Positions 39,656 through 50,859 of a stretch of 64,000 bases of DNA are shown piece after piece. Position 1 is the first letter of the stretch; each line of letters starts with the position of its first letter. The notes beneath the pieces are model-generated. The model saw only the letters and a program-made list of their open reading frames with translations, did no database searches and was not told where the DNA came from. The translations under genes and the position numbers were made by a program. This DNA is from Scatophagus argus (taxonomy: Eukaryota > Chordata > Actinopteri > Scatophagidae): assembly GCF_020382885.2 (NCBI RefSeq), contig NC_058512.1, positions 9,450,802 to 9,514,801 of the forward strand, written 5' to 3'.

Positions 39656-39862
39656 TCAGCACTGCTTCAGGTAAAGGCTAACCACTCTTCTACACTCCTC
39701 GGGGCTTTCCAGTTGCCCCAGGGGATAACAGAGGGGTTGCGGTGAGGAGGGCAACTGCTGCACATGTTGCCACAGACGTTGACGATTCAAAGAAACTACA
39801 TTCGGATTCCTGCCAGTGTATACAGTTCGGGCATGCCAAAAAAAGCCCAAAATCAACACCAT
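39656..39862 (-). CDS. unidentified short ORF with a possible signal peptide
   Basis: A minus-strand frame of 68 codons starts at ATG 39860-39862 and ends at TGA 39656-39658. The first residues, MVLILGFFWHARTVYTG, form a short hydrophobic segment compatible with a signal peptide. The remainder contains LCYPLGQ, EECRRVV and a terminal LYLKQC, that is three cysteines. A good acceptor (CTACATTTCAG) precedes the frame by a few bases, and a GTAAGA donor-like site lies about 60 bases further upstream. I do not recognise the family. It sits between two genes on the same strand. It may be a small secreted peptide, an exon of an unrecognised gene or chance. Confidence 0.25.
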   Translation of the reverse strand: MVLILGFFWHARTVYTGRNPNVVSLNRQRLWQHVQQLPSSPQPLCYPLGQLESPEECRRVVSLYLKQC

Positions 39863-42539
39863 AATCAAGTTCACCCTGAAATGTAGGGGAGCCTAGATAA
39901 CACTTGGTGTTGTGCAGCGCTACTTCCCTCTTACCTCCTGTTCCCCTTTCAGGGTTCTGGTATTCGCAAGTTATCTTTGACCTACATGTATGTTTGTAGA
40001 GTTACAGTAAATCACAATAAACAGCATTTGGCACAATATAGGTCACAGCGGTCATATCACACCAAAGAAAAGCAAAAGTGAGAAGTCTTTGACCACATAA
40101 GAAAGCATTACAAGGAAATTCAACCACAAACAGTGAGAAATGCACTATCATTAGATGCAGGATGTTGATCGAGACTCCTTTGTTTTCAACAGTATTTCTT
40201 TTATTTTGCCTTTGAACTGCACAGGAAATGGCGAATAAGGTTGTATAGGAAAGTCCCCTTTATTCTAACTAAATACATCTTTCTAGTAACTTAAAATTCA
40301 CACAAATTGTAAGTTCGTAACTGTTCTGAAGCTCTCAGGCAAACCTTATTCAAGCACCCCAATAGCACTTTTTTATGGAACCATTTGTCTACAAGGCTTC
40401 AGTTATATGTGACCAGACAAAAGGCTTTACTGCATATGAGAAAGGTTTTCATCAAATTTCAGAAAGTTTGTGAAAATGTAAAAGGCTGAAAAATCTAGAG
40501 GAGCCATTCATCTTCAGAACACACTCTGGTCGAACATAACAAATTCACAATTTAGGTTTCTACATTTAAAAGAAGAGCATTTAAGTTCTATTGCCATCAA
40601 AAAATGAAATGTCATTTTATTCCTCCGTTTAAAATACTTTGTTAATTCAGGGGACATCTTCCACCTTTCAGCCCTGTGAGGAATATGACCAAACATTAAA
40701 ACAAGTTGTGGCTGAGAAATGAAAAAAAAAAAAAAAACAACAAAAAAACAAACAAAAAAAACCCTCAAAACATAACAGGGTTGCATTCAAGACCACCACA
40801 TTAAACAATGTTTCAAAAACTGTCCCGTGACAAAATAGTATTTATTTTTTCCACACACAAATTTCAGCTTTAGAGGGTTTCACTGCATGGGGTACTCTAA
40901 ATATGTCATGAGTGTTTGAAAAACTGAGTAGTGTTTTGACTCAGAGGGGGTCTCAAAATGCTTCACTTTTACATTTTGTAAAAATCAGTCGTCTCTCCGA
41001 GACAAAAAACTACAAGGCTAAAGGTGGTATTAGAAATTAAGCACCAAACAATTATCTTTCCATTCACTATAAATGGAAACATTGTGCAACCTGTTCAATG
41101 ACCATAATGAACATGGCAAAAAATATGTAAATCTGATCATTAGACACTAATTACTCAAATGCAATCAGGACCCACATGTTGTGTTTGCTTTTGTAGAACC
41201 ATTGATCCATAAAAGAACGTCATACTGATACTATAAGAAGTCTGTGGTTCCATTCACCAGCATGAATACAATCTGAGAGTCTGGTGATTTGACTTAGCAA
41301 TATATTGAGCTATTGTATGACCATATCTCTATATTATAAAACAAAAACGAAGCAAAGTCTTTAACTTTAAGCTCAGTAATAGACCAGTGTCTCTGTATGT
41401 TCTAGCTATATTCTCATGTACAAATATTCATATCAAAAGTTATACAGCACGATTCTCACCATTTTCCTTTACAAGAAGTTTGATTAGTGAACATTAAATG
41501 ATTCACAAGTATAGATGAAACCAAAACAAAATGGTGCCGGCCTCAGTAAATAAAATATAGATATAACAAACACGTAACTAAAATCTGCTTCAGGCACAAC
41601 TTAAATAAAGGCATTTGTGAAATTATTTTATCAAATATGGCGCTTATGTTCAGTATCCATAGGCTTAAAACAAACAGAATAAAAGAAAATGCTTTTATTT
41701 ACAAACAGCTAAAATCTCTGACAGATTCATGCTTCACTTCACAACCTGAATTTGTCCTTAAAGTGCATGCAATAATAAGCAGTTTTACCAAGTGGGATCT
41801 TGAATTGTGATAAGATAAGCAGGTTGATCAAGCTAATGCCAATTGATCCTACATATCAAATAAAAGAAAAGGTAAGAACTGTCGCCTAGAAAAGTGAGGG
41901 ACCACAGTATACTGTATGCATAAGCACAATATGGAAGTATGACCAAAAGAAAAGAAATTAAATGAATAAACTGACTTTATCCAGTGACCCCATACAGTAA
42001 TATTCACATTCAGAGCATTAAATAAATAGAAAAAAAAGCCCAAAAAACTCATTAAAAAAAAAAAAAAAAAAAGACAAAGCAGCTTAACACCACGGGGAGT
42101 CCGCAGCTCACATTCCACAATGTCCCTCCATGTGACGCACACATTAAGCATCATATGAACATGATGGGTTTCTGCTTAAACATATCAAAGTGCCAATTTT
42201 TACTAAAATTTCCTGATTTGTTCAATTCATACCAAAAGGAGGAAATGGCATGGAGGAAAGAGTCTCTTATTTTAACACTTATGTTTTGAGTTACACTGAC
42301 TAGGTTGGATTTTTATTGACATGTTGTTGTAGATTCTTTTGTTTTACTTTCCCCCTTCAAGTTTCACAAAAGAAGTTCTCATTGCACGTTAACACCTCGA
42401 TTCAAAGATGCAATATCTAAGAGAGAAGAAAAGCAATAGAGAAAGTTATCCAACTTTGTCACCGTGTCTGTGTGTGACAAACTGTCAAGCGGACATGAAA
42501 AGGGCACAGATATGTTGTCCTCTAAGGATAAATCCACTT
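39863..42539. other. probable long 3' untranslated region and flank of the taok3-like gene
   Basis: AT-rich sequence downstream of the taok3 stop codon, with poly-A tracts (40721-40740, 42055-42072) and several TTTATT motifs that would be AATAAA on the minus strand, for example near 40200 and 41695. No exon with family resemblance is seen. Where the transcript ends cannot be read from sequence alone. Confidence 0.5.
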
Positions 42540-45500
42540 TCATCTGTTGTCTTCTTTGGGGAAGTCCAGAGATCCCAGGCTTCCAAAACCGAGGCTTCTA
42601 CTTTCTGTGTCAAAAGTGTTAATCTCTCTGTCCTGACGTTCCAACAAGTGTTTGATCCTTTCAGTACGCTCCTTCTGAAGTGCGGCCAGCTCCTCTTCAA
42701 TCTGTAATGACAAAACATAATGGAAGTTTTTCATTACATGTACACTAAATTCAAACTTTTGTTTTGCCCTGCTAGCCAGTGGGGCTTTGGGGTCCTTACG
42801 CTTTCACAGTAAGATGCCACTCAAGCCAGACTGCTGTGAAATTTAGTATTCATTGGTGGCTTTCCTTGCCTTCAGCGCCAACTCTAAAACTGAAGCAATG
42901 CCACAAATGTCAACCCTGTGGTGGTGCTGTATGAAAAATCAGATGATCACCAAAGTCATTACGCTTTAGTATCAGGGGCCATGAATGACCCCCGAATGAA
43001 TTTTACAACAATCCATCCATTAGTTGTTCAGATTTAAACTAGAAAGAATGACTAAAAATATGTGGCAAAAAAAACAATTTACAATTATTGTAATATTTCA
43101 TGTAGACAGCACTGGGCCCTAACAATGAAGAAGCAAAGCCTCTGAATAATTAGGACCTCTTACTCTGGCGCCACTGAACAAATCTGGCCTTTGGTGCCTA
43201 ATTTTCTGCCAGTATGGAAAGCCCCCTTTTCTGAGCACTACAGGCCTTTGTACTAACCCTGCTCTTTCATCAGCCAGTGATGAGCTTCACTAGCGGGACG
43301 AAGGTGTGACACGCGTTGACATCCCTCAACCATACCGTTTCAACCAACCATTAGAGTTAGTGGAGCCCCACTGCCTTCCCAAATGCAAACTTGTGTGTCA
43401 CCATGGCCAGAGGCAACTGAAGACCCAAAGTCTTCGCCATAACTCTTTTGGATTTGTTTGTGTAATAAACATTGCAACCTCTAGTGGCCACTGGCAGGCA
43501 TCAATTTGTAAAATCTCCCAATAATGCTGCTGCTGTACTCGTGCTGTCAGCATATAAGATGCCTGTCTATCCTGAGGTCAATTTTCATACATCACATTAT
43601 CAATCATACTGCATTCAATTAACCTATTTTAGAATGGCTTCGATCTTAAACTCACCTTCTGTTCAAGGTGAGCTCTGCGTATGGAGACCTTCTGCTCAAG
43701 TTTCTGTTGCTCTCGCTCGTGTTGGGTCTCCATCTGTGACTTGGTTTTTTTCTGGTAGGCGTCCAGCAGCTCCATCTCCTGCTTCAGCTGCTGCTTCAGA
43801 GCTTGGCACTCTGTTTCTTGCTCTGCGTCTAAACGCATCTAGAGACCCAGCAAGACGGAGGTAGTTACAAACAGATTAACAACAAGCACAGGTGAGGTCT
43901 CGTTCATCAATTTACAGGCCACAGTCTGAGCTGCTAACAACAGTCTGACGTGAAGAGCAAATGTGTTGTGTAAATAAAAATACAACAAACAGATGATGAA
44001 TGAGGCCCACTTTTTCTATTCATGACAAGATGCTTCGGGACCCTCGTACCGCTTGTGAAGCCATCATCTCGTTGATGCTCTGCTCGTACTGCTCCGCCAG
44101 TATGGCCAGCTTGCGTGTCTGCTCCTCCTTTAGGCTCTTCAGAATGGTCTTATGGTCGCCTTTGGGAGATACCTCCAGCTGATGGTTCCTAAGAGCCTTG
44201 TACTGCTTGTTCTGCACCTTGCAGGTATCCTGGAACTGTTTTTTGATCTGCATCTCCAGCGTCTACAGAGGGTTAAAAGAGACAAAAATGTTATTGTTCT
44301 TTTATGTTACATTCATACAGTAAGTTGGTGATCAGAGTTTTTGTTGCTGGTTCATTTTGACTTAAACATGTATGCAAAATAATTCTATTGAAATGTAAAC
44401 AGTTAAATGACTCTTAATTTGTGCACCTTGTACACATTTAATTTCACCATCTCAGTTGGATTAAGCAGCACAAATAATCTATTTATTATTTATTGCTTCC
44501 AATGTTCTTGAACATTTCAGTTTGCCTGCAGAAGGTCAGCACATACTTTGTCCACCTTTGTCTCTAATTCTAAAAAAAAGGAGTTCTCATGGCAACATTA
44601 TTAATTTAAGAGTGTCTTTTCTACAGATTTTTGCAAATTAGAAGAAGAACACAAGATATAGATGTGCTGCATCCTCAGAGCTTTTACATTAAACCAATTA
44701 TGTAATCCTCTTGTCATGAAAAATGTCATGTCCCTTTAGTTAAAAAACTAAACTGGATATCAACTCACTAAATAACCACACATCAGCAAGGAGAATTTCC
44801 AGGCACCTTGAGGTTTCTGGGCTGCTGTCGCTGCTCCAGTGTGTGTTTCCTGTGTAGTTCTCTCTGCCGGCGGCTGTTGTACTCCTCCTGGTTCTCGAGC
44901 TCTGTCTGGTGCTGCAGCCGCATGAGCTCGATGCGCAGCTTCTGCAGCATCTGCAGGTGCCTGCGCTCCAAGTCCTGCGTGGACTCGTCCTGCCGGATCA
45001 TCAGGGCATGCTCCATCTCCTTCTGGGTCCTCTTCTTGTTCAGCTCCTGGGGGAAAAGAAAAAAAAGTTTGATGTCATGCCATTTTTAATGACACTACGC
45101 ACAAATATTTTGTGAGGTTTGGTTCACAGTTTGAAGTCTTAGTAAATAGAATATCTTCAAGTCAAGATTGAAAATGTTTCTATGAATGAGATTAGTTCAG
45201 TAAAACATGAGTTGTACTGAAGGCCTCCATGTTTACTGCATTAAGACCCTGTCCCAAGTTTTGCACTAAGTAAATATCCTAAATCTTGGTTCTATGTTCC
45301 CCAAGTGAGAATTGGGTGATTTCCTGTTTCACATCTTCTTCGGCCTTTGGGAAAGTTGATTAAGGTAAAACAGTGTCAGTTGTATCTTCATCCTTGATAT
45401 TTCAGGCAATCAAAACCACCCATCAGGACAGGACATCACATTACCTCTCTCAGTTGCTCCTGCTCAAACTCATGCCTTCTGAGCAGACTCCGGCGTTTGA

Positions 45501-47145
45501 GGGCCCTGCAGCTCCGGTCGTAGACCAGCCTCTGCTGGGCCAGCAGCTGAGCTTCCTCCTCAGCCTGAGAGCGCTGTATTGTTTCTTTGTGCCTGGACAG
45601 ACGCTCCTGCTTCTCCTCCTTGGGTGTACATGGGTCTTCGCTCATCTCCTGAAATGCACCCACAAATAAAAACACAAAAACAAGAGAACAGAATAAAAGG
45701 GGTGAAAATGATCTGAATGAACAAATATGATATAATGGATGAGAAACTTTGTATTTGTTCGTGATATTTACTTCTTTGATCTTGTCTTTGCAAAGCCTGT
45801 ACTCCTTTTTCTGATTCTCTAAGAAAGCAGTCAGCTCTTTCTTTTGCTGAGCAACAATCTGTTGCTGGATCCTCCTTTCTTCAGCTGCAACTGACTTCAT
45901 CTGTGAAGAGGCATTAAAATTATCACTCTTCATTGATCTCCTAATTGTCAAAAATGTCTGTGCAACAGAAGATTGCCTGAGGTGAATCAAATCATCCCGT
46001 AGTTTCAACCGCATTCATAAATAACACCTGCTGTCGGGGCCGTACCTCTTTGTCAGTTTGAGCAGCGTGGCGTTTGGCCAGTCTTTCCAGCTCAATGTAA
46101 GTGTTGTTCGCATGTGTCTCTAATTCCTTCTGCAGCCGGAGCCTATGCTCATCCATCTCGGCCTTTAGCCTGTTCTCCAGGGCGATCAGCTGCTTCTGGT
46201 GCTGCCGCCGCATGCGCTTATACCCAGACATCTGCTCCCGCAGCTCAAAGTCCTGCTCATGCTCCTGGATCTACCTGATGACCTGAACGGAGGAACACAG
46301 GAAGCAGGAAGTGAAAGAAACTCAGCAGGCAGACAGAAACAACCACCGTGAAGACAGACAGCTGGAGGAGGGTATGGCCTAGACCACATACAGAGCAGAT
46401 CTGCAAACTGAAAGGTAATCAGCTCGGAGGTTGCTACAGATCCAAAGGTGAAGTTTATCATAATACAAAGACTCTCCTGCTTAAATCCCATTCATGTTGT
46501 TCATAATCAATAAAGGGACACTAACCAGTCAACCACTCAATTCAGCACCATTTCTTATGAATAAGTAACAGTTATATGACGATACTATTAGGCTCAAGAC
46601 CAATCTGTAAAACCACAAGGGCTGGCATGAGAGAAGATGTGGAAACGCACAACATGACAAAAACTAAATCTCACTGGTATAGGAGACATCAGGCTGAGAT
46701 TTACACGGAAAACGCAGAAATGCAACGCACACACATTAAAGCAGAGGCAGAGAGGGAAGCTGAGGAAAAAATGACAACCATTAACAGGATCCGGTTGCCA
46801 TGACTACAGATGTACAGCTGAGAACACAGACACCCCTTCCCTCCCCTCCACACCCCCTCTCCGCCGCCAGCACGCACGCACGCACGCACATACACACAAA
46901 CACAAACACACACGTACACACACACACACTCCAGCACACGCGTGCGAGCGCACACACACGCGCGCGCGCGCGTATTTTCTATGCAAACGGAGGAGAGAGA
47001 GGGAGCCGCGTACCAAAGATGCTGATTTGATGGTGGCAATGTGTTCACAGATCTTGCAGTCGAGAGACCGGCTCTTGTGAGAAGTAGGCCGCAGCTCTGG
47101 CCTGGTGTCCCTGTGCACAGCCTCATCCCTCACGCAAGCATGGTC
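42540..47145 (-). CDS. taok3: TAO kinase 3-like gene, C-terminal half only
   Basis: Eight minus-strand exons follow one another in phase 0: 47014-47145, 46046-46282, 45772-45900, 45445-45648, 44807-45046, 44050-44262, 43656-43838 and 42540-42701. They encode about 499 codons matching the second half of TAOK3 (human about 898 aa). Landmarks are [49 protein letters not shown] and the diagnostic TAOK3 terminus LDFPKEDNR. This half is a long charged coiled coil used in autoinhibition and partner binding in TAO kinases. No exon for the Ste20-type kinase domain (about the first 300 residues) is visible upstream before hspb1 begins at 49560-50650. The first exon here has a strong pyrimidine-rich acceptor but no upstream partner in view. 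An in-frame TAG lies at 46271-46273. Either the 5' exons are elsewhere, or this is a truncated duplicate. Confidence 0.88.
42865..43050 (-). repeat. dispersed percomorph repeat inside a taok3 intron
   Basis: Read on the minus strand it contains 'tcattcatggcccctgatac', 'aatgactttggtgatca' and 'gggttgacatttgtgg'. These words occur in the same order in the copy at 52790-52985 on the other strand. The copy lies wholly within the last intron. Confidence 0.55.
46271..46273 (-). other. in-frame TAG in the taok3-like exon, removable by a second acceptor
   Basis: Reading the exon from the CAG acceptor at 46283-46285 gives Val-Ile-Arg-stop-Ile-Gln-Glu-His. The TAO family has Gln at the stop position (CAG to TAG would be a single change). 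The same TAG forms an alternative acceptor, AGGTAG, exactly 12 nt downstream. Its use removes four codons and the stop, and keeps the frame. Confidence 0.75.
46868..46974. repeat. compound (CA)n/(CG)n purine-pyrimidine repeat in a taok3 intron
   Basis: About 105 bases of alternating purine-pyrimidine sequence made of CACG, CA and finally CGCGCGCGCGCG. It lies 40 bases from the 5' splice site of the first visible taok3 exon. Such tracts favour left-handed Z-DNA. Confidence 0.9.
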
Positions 47146-49559
47146 CTGCAGGGGGGGAGTAAAAGGAGGAGATAGTGGGGCTGGGTGCTTCCCAGGCCCG
47201 CCGCACTCGCCGTTTCTGCTAGAGCTGCTATTATTGCCGAATCTCCCTGAATGCAGCACACGTCCAGCCGTAAATGCATCCTTCCCCTGCTTGTTCCGCC
47301 GCTACTGTCTGCAAGTTCTTCCTAACACAGAAAAGGGCATTGCCAAACAATTGCAGGCACCACCGAGAAGGCAGCTGGATGTAGCCGAGTCGTTATTATT
47401 TTTTATTTATTTTTTTTTCTGGCGTCCCCCCTCTTCCCAAAGAGGATGAACCAAATGGCTCCGGTGGATAAGGTTGAATTATGCAATGCCTACCATTGAT
47501 AAACGGAGAAAGATAGCACAGGGATGTATTGCACTGCCACTCTCATTTTCCGTCTCAAAATGCAAGAAATGTTGGGGAGGAAAAATACTTTCCCTGTGTT
47601 CCAATGATCGCATTTGGTACCGTATTCAAAAATGTTTGAGTCAGATAAGGCACATCCAAACATGGTTTTCCCTCGAAAATGTCGCTTGATGATCCGTTTG
47701 TATTCCACGCGAATTTTTGTCCTACATTTACAGCGTACTTGGTCATGGAAGGTGGTTCTGGTGCCTTCTATTCATCTCTTTCCTCTGTCCCTGGTCTACA
47801 CTCCCCCTTCCTTTAAAGAGACAACGCAATACTACAGGCACATCTCAAGCCTGAAGTTATTTAACACCAAAGTCTGTCACAAGATCATTTTAAAAAAAAT
47901 AAAAGAAAAATAAATAGACATAAGGTAAGAGTAATGCCCACTTGTGAGAAATATACGCATAATATTTATAAATAAATGAATATAGTTAAATTAAATTTAA
48001 ACAAATTAAATTACAGTCCCATAACATTATCACATTCATTTTCTACCTTTTGAGGAAAACAATTTTTCATTAGAGAGAAACGGAATAATAAGGGTCATAT
48101 CAGCATAACACTGAGATTATATATGTATGTATATATTTACTCAATGTCTGTCTCTTTTTCCTGTGGACTGTGAACATCACTTAGATACGTTAGGTAATAA
48201 TGGAGCAAAGAGATGGAGTTACTATTCATGTCACTACTTCAGGTGACCGCTGGAGGGCGACAGAGACAAACATTTAAAAGCAGTTTTGCTGTATGATAAT
48301 TAAACTTACATTATACCTTTTGAATCACTTTGATTTAACCTTCGCATGAATCACAATTCAGCTGAGCTCATCTGAGCTCCAAAAGAATATACACTTAAAA
48401 TCTGCTATAATACTGTGAATTTTATCTGAGCTGTTTCGTTTGAAACATGTCTGATAGGCTGTAAACTGAGCTCTTTTCCCTGGCTCGAGGCCAGAGAGGT
48501 GATTGAATTTGTGGTGTGCATGCTTTTTTCCCCACGTGTTGATAACGTTGAAGTTGATGATGGATGAAGGAGGGACAACAAGCTATTTGAAGGTTCACAG
48601 TGCGGGTCAGGAAGGACAAAAGAAACAAAGCAATGAATGAAGGTGAGAAGATGCTTTACTTTAACCCCAAATTAATCTAAAGTCATTGTTTTTCCACCGT
48701 GACAGGACAGGCGATAACGTCCAAACAATATGCCAAACAAGGATTCAATGCCCTCTTGTGGACTATTTGAAAAACAGTTTTGAGAAATAGTGCAATGGAT
48801 GAATAATCAATACAGATCAAAGTGGATCCTCTTAATTCTCTAATCTGCAAACAAATACATCGTTAAGTGATTATGATGTCTTTTTATTCATGTGACAGAA
48901 GCTGTTAAATCATTTGTGAAAGATGATTTGATATTCAGGCAGCTCCATTAGGCTGGTTATTCAATACATCAGTACACAACTCTCAGTACAGACACACAGA
49001 TTTAATCTGTGCTTCAGCTTTTACAGTATTTCTCTCCCTCAGAAGCAAAATAAAATGCGACAAAATTCTTTGCGCTGTTACACAGAATCAAAATTTGACA
49101 TGTATACCACTTTGCCATGTACTAATTATGATGTTAAGATATTTTTTAAAAAAAAAAGGCGAGTCACCAGAACAACTAAACCTGTGGTGCACTCAGGCAG
49201 TTTTGTCCACCATAATCTCCATAATCCCAGAGGTCATGCAAGGTCACAACTACAGTTTTTGTTTTAATGTAATGACACCGTTAGAAGAGCATGAAAAAAA
49301 TGATATGTTGTTAGAATACAAGGTCATGCTAAATGTTGACAAGAAAAAAAAAACATCATTTAGGATCAGTTGTGTTATATAGATGAGTCTGAAACCAAAG
49401 GCAGTTGTGGCATGGTGGCTATACTTGTGACAATACAGTAAACAGTATTAGACAGTATCTTAAAGTCGATAAAATTTCTGTTACGGTAAATCTTTTTTTA
49501 AGCCAGTGCTACAAATGTTGCTGCTCAAAACCTGGGCTACAACTGAGTGTAGCTTCTGC
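47146..49559. other. region upstream of the visible taok3 exons
   Basis: The first 200 bases (47146-47340) are richer in CpG than their surroundings and open in the taok3 frame back to a TAG near 47300, but without an in-frame ATG. I searched the rest for TAO kinase-domain words (glycine loop, HRDIK, DFG-type, APE-type) on the minus strand and saw none. The remainder is AT-rich and featureless, except for probable 3' untranslated sequence of hspb1 at its right end. Confidence 0.55.
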
Positions 49560-50650
49560 TTAGTGGTTTCCCTTTTCAGAGTCCTGCGTCTGCCTGATCT
49601 GGACTGGTATGACGATCTCACTGACGGGGCCACTGATGGACGTCCCAGGGGCAGGGGCCTCAATGGACAGAACTCCTTCACCAGACAGCGAAGAACTGAT
49701 GTGCTGCAAGTCCACCCCCTGCGGCAGCCTTAAAGACAGGAAGAGGAAGTCAGTCAGCAACTAACACACCAAATTAAGCAAACCTCAGTCATCTCGTATA
49801 GCTGAGCAGACCTCTTTTATTGCTGCCGTCATATCTTTATCATTCTGTATCTGTCACAAAAAAATTGTTACCGGGAACAAACAGGATGTTTTATCATCTT
49901 TATGTTGACCTCTTCTTCTTCTTTAAGTTTTACCTTTAGTTAACTGAGACTGTTACACAATAATGAAGACAGATCTGAAATCCAACGGATTCCATTTTTC
50001 ACAGTTCCTCTGTTCTCAGTGTCAACTTACTTGTATTTCCGGGTGAAGCACCTTGAAACCAGTCCATGCTCATCCTGCCTTTCTTCATGATTTCCTTGTA
50101 ATGAGAAACAGAAATAAAACAAAAAACACACACTGTCAAAAATAATGCTACTGTTAAAACGCAAACCGATTAGGTTAAAGTCTGTGTGTAGCACGTGTAC
50201 AGCTTGTTACAATGCTTCGTCACATAATTCGCTTGAACCGCCAGAGAAGCACGGTATACCTGATATCTGCAAATAACCCTCCTTGATTGTGATTGTAATT
50301 TCCTCCGGCGAGAAGTGATTGACATCCAGGTTAATCTTCCAGCTGTCCTGTCCTGTTCGGATCTCCGACACTCCACTTGTCAGTTGTCTCGGACCCTTTT
50401 GGTTCAGCGCCGCGGGGTACTGACTGCTGAATGGAGGCAGAAGGGGAGACTGTGTGTACCCAGGCCAGGAGAAAGATCCCAATCTCCTCTTCGCCCAGTC
50501 TATCCAGTCCAGATCACTAGGCTCCAGGAAAGGGGGGAGGCCAAAATCCTGAGCGAAGATGCGGCTCGGCTGCGTCCAGTTTGGGAAGGGATCCCAGCTT
50601 ACATCGCGGCGGAAAATGGGACGGGGCAGTATTTTGTTTTGTTCCCCCAT
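49560..50650 (-). CDS. hspb1: small heat-shock protein, HSPB1/HSP27 type
   Basis: Three minus-strand exons, 50260-50650, 50031-50094 and 49560-49728, join in phase to 207 aa (human HSPB1 205). Small heat-shock proteins form oligomers that hold unfolding proteins and act on actin and intermediate filaments. The N-terminus has the HSPB1-type SWDPF motif (18-22) and a second aromatic SWPGY. The alpha-crystallin domain starts near residue 98 and includes [11 protein letters not shown] and [17 protein letters not shown] carries the conserved dimer-interface cysteine and the arginines mutated in human neuropathy. The C-terminal IVIPV is the I-x-I/V docking motif. The human phosphosite context RQLSSG reads RQLTSG here. 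The start at 50648-50650 was chosen because it begins the conserved N-terminus; the frame stays open further upstream. HSPB8 is less likely given the SWDPF and SRCFTRKY match. Confidence 0.9.
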
Positions 50651-50840
50651 ATCCTGGAGTATAAACTCAGAACGAAGGAGAAGGGAGACGAAACCGCAAA
50701 GCCTGTAGCTCCACAAACCAGTCTGGATTGATGACCTGAACACCAAACAATAGGGCAGCCTTATTTTTATCCTGAACACAACATGAGCAGGAGGTCTGAG
50801 GAAAAGACTGCTTTGGCATCTGTAATGCTCCACTCGCACA

Positions 50841-50850
50841 CTTTATATAC
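50841..50850 (-). promoter_or_regulatory. TATA box of the small heat-shock gene
   Basis: On the minus strand GTATATAAAG lies 191 bases upstream of the start codon, placing a start site near 50820. Inducible small heat-shock promoters commonly have a TATA box. I looked for the heat-shock element pattern (nGAAnnTTCn repeats) between 50850 and 51100 and saw no clean one. Confidence 0.55.
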
Positions 50851-50859
50851 CCAGCTGAT

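Noticed and set aside
46701-47126. Minus-strand frame of 141 codons overlapping the first taok3 exon
   Set aside because: It is out of frame with the conserved [14 protein letters not shown] reading and is kept open mainly by the CA/CG repeat.
47105-47449. Plus-strand frame of 114 codons
   Set aside because: Antisense shadow of the CpG-richer region and taok3 exon; low-complexity tail.
49560-50650. Assignment to hspb8, expected beside TAOK3 in human
   Set aside because: SWDPF start, SRCFTRKY and IVIPV tail match HSPB1; HSPB8 differs at these places.
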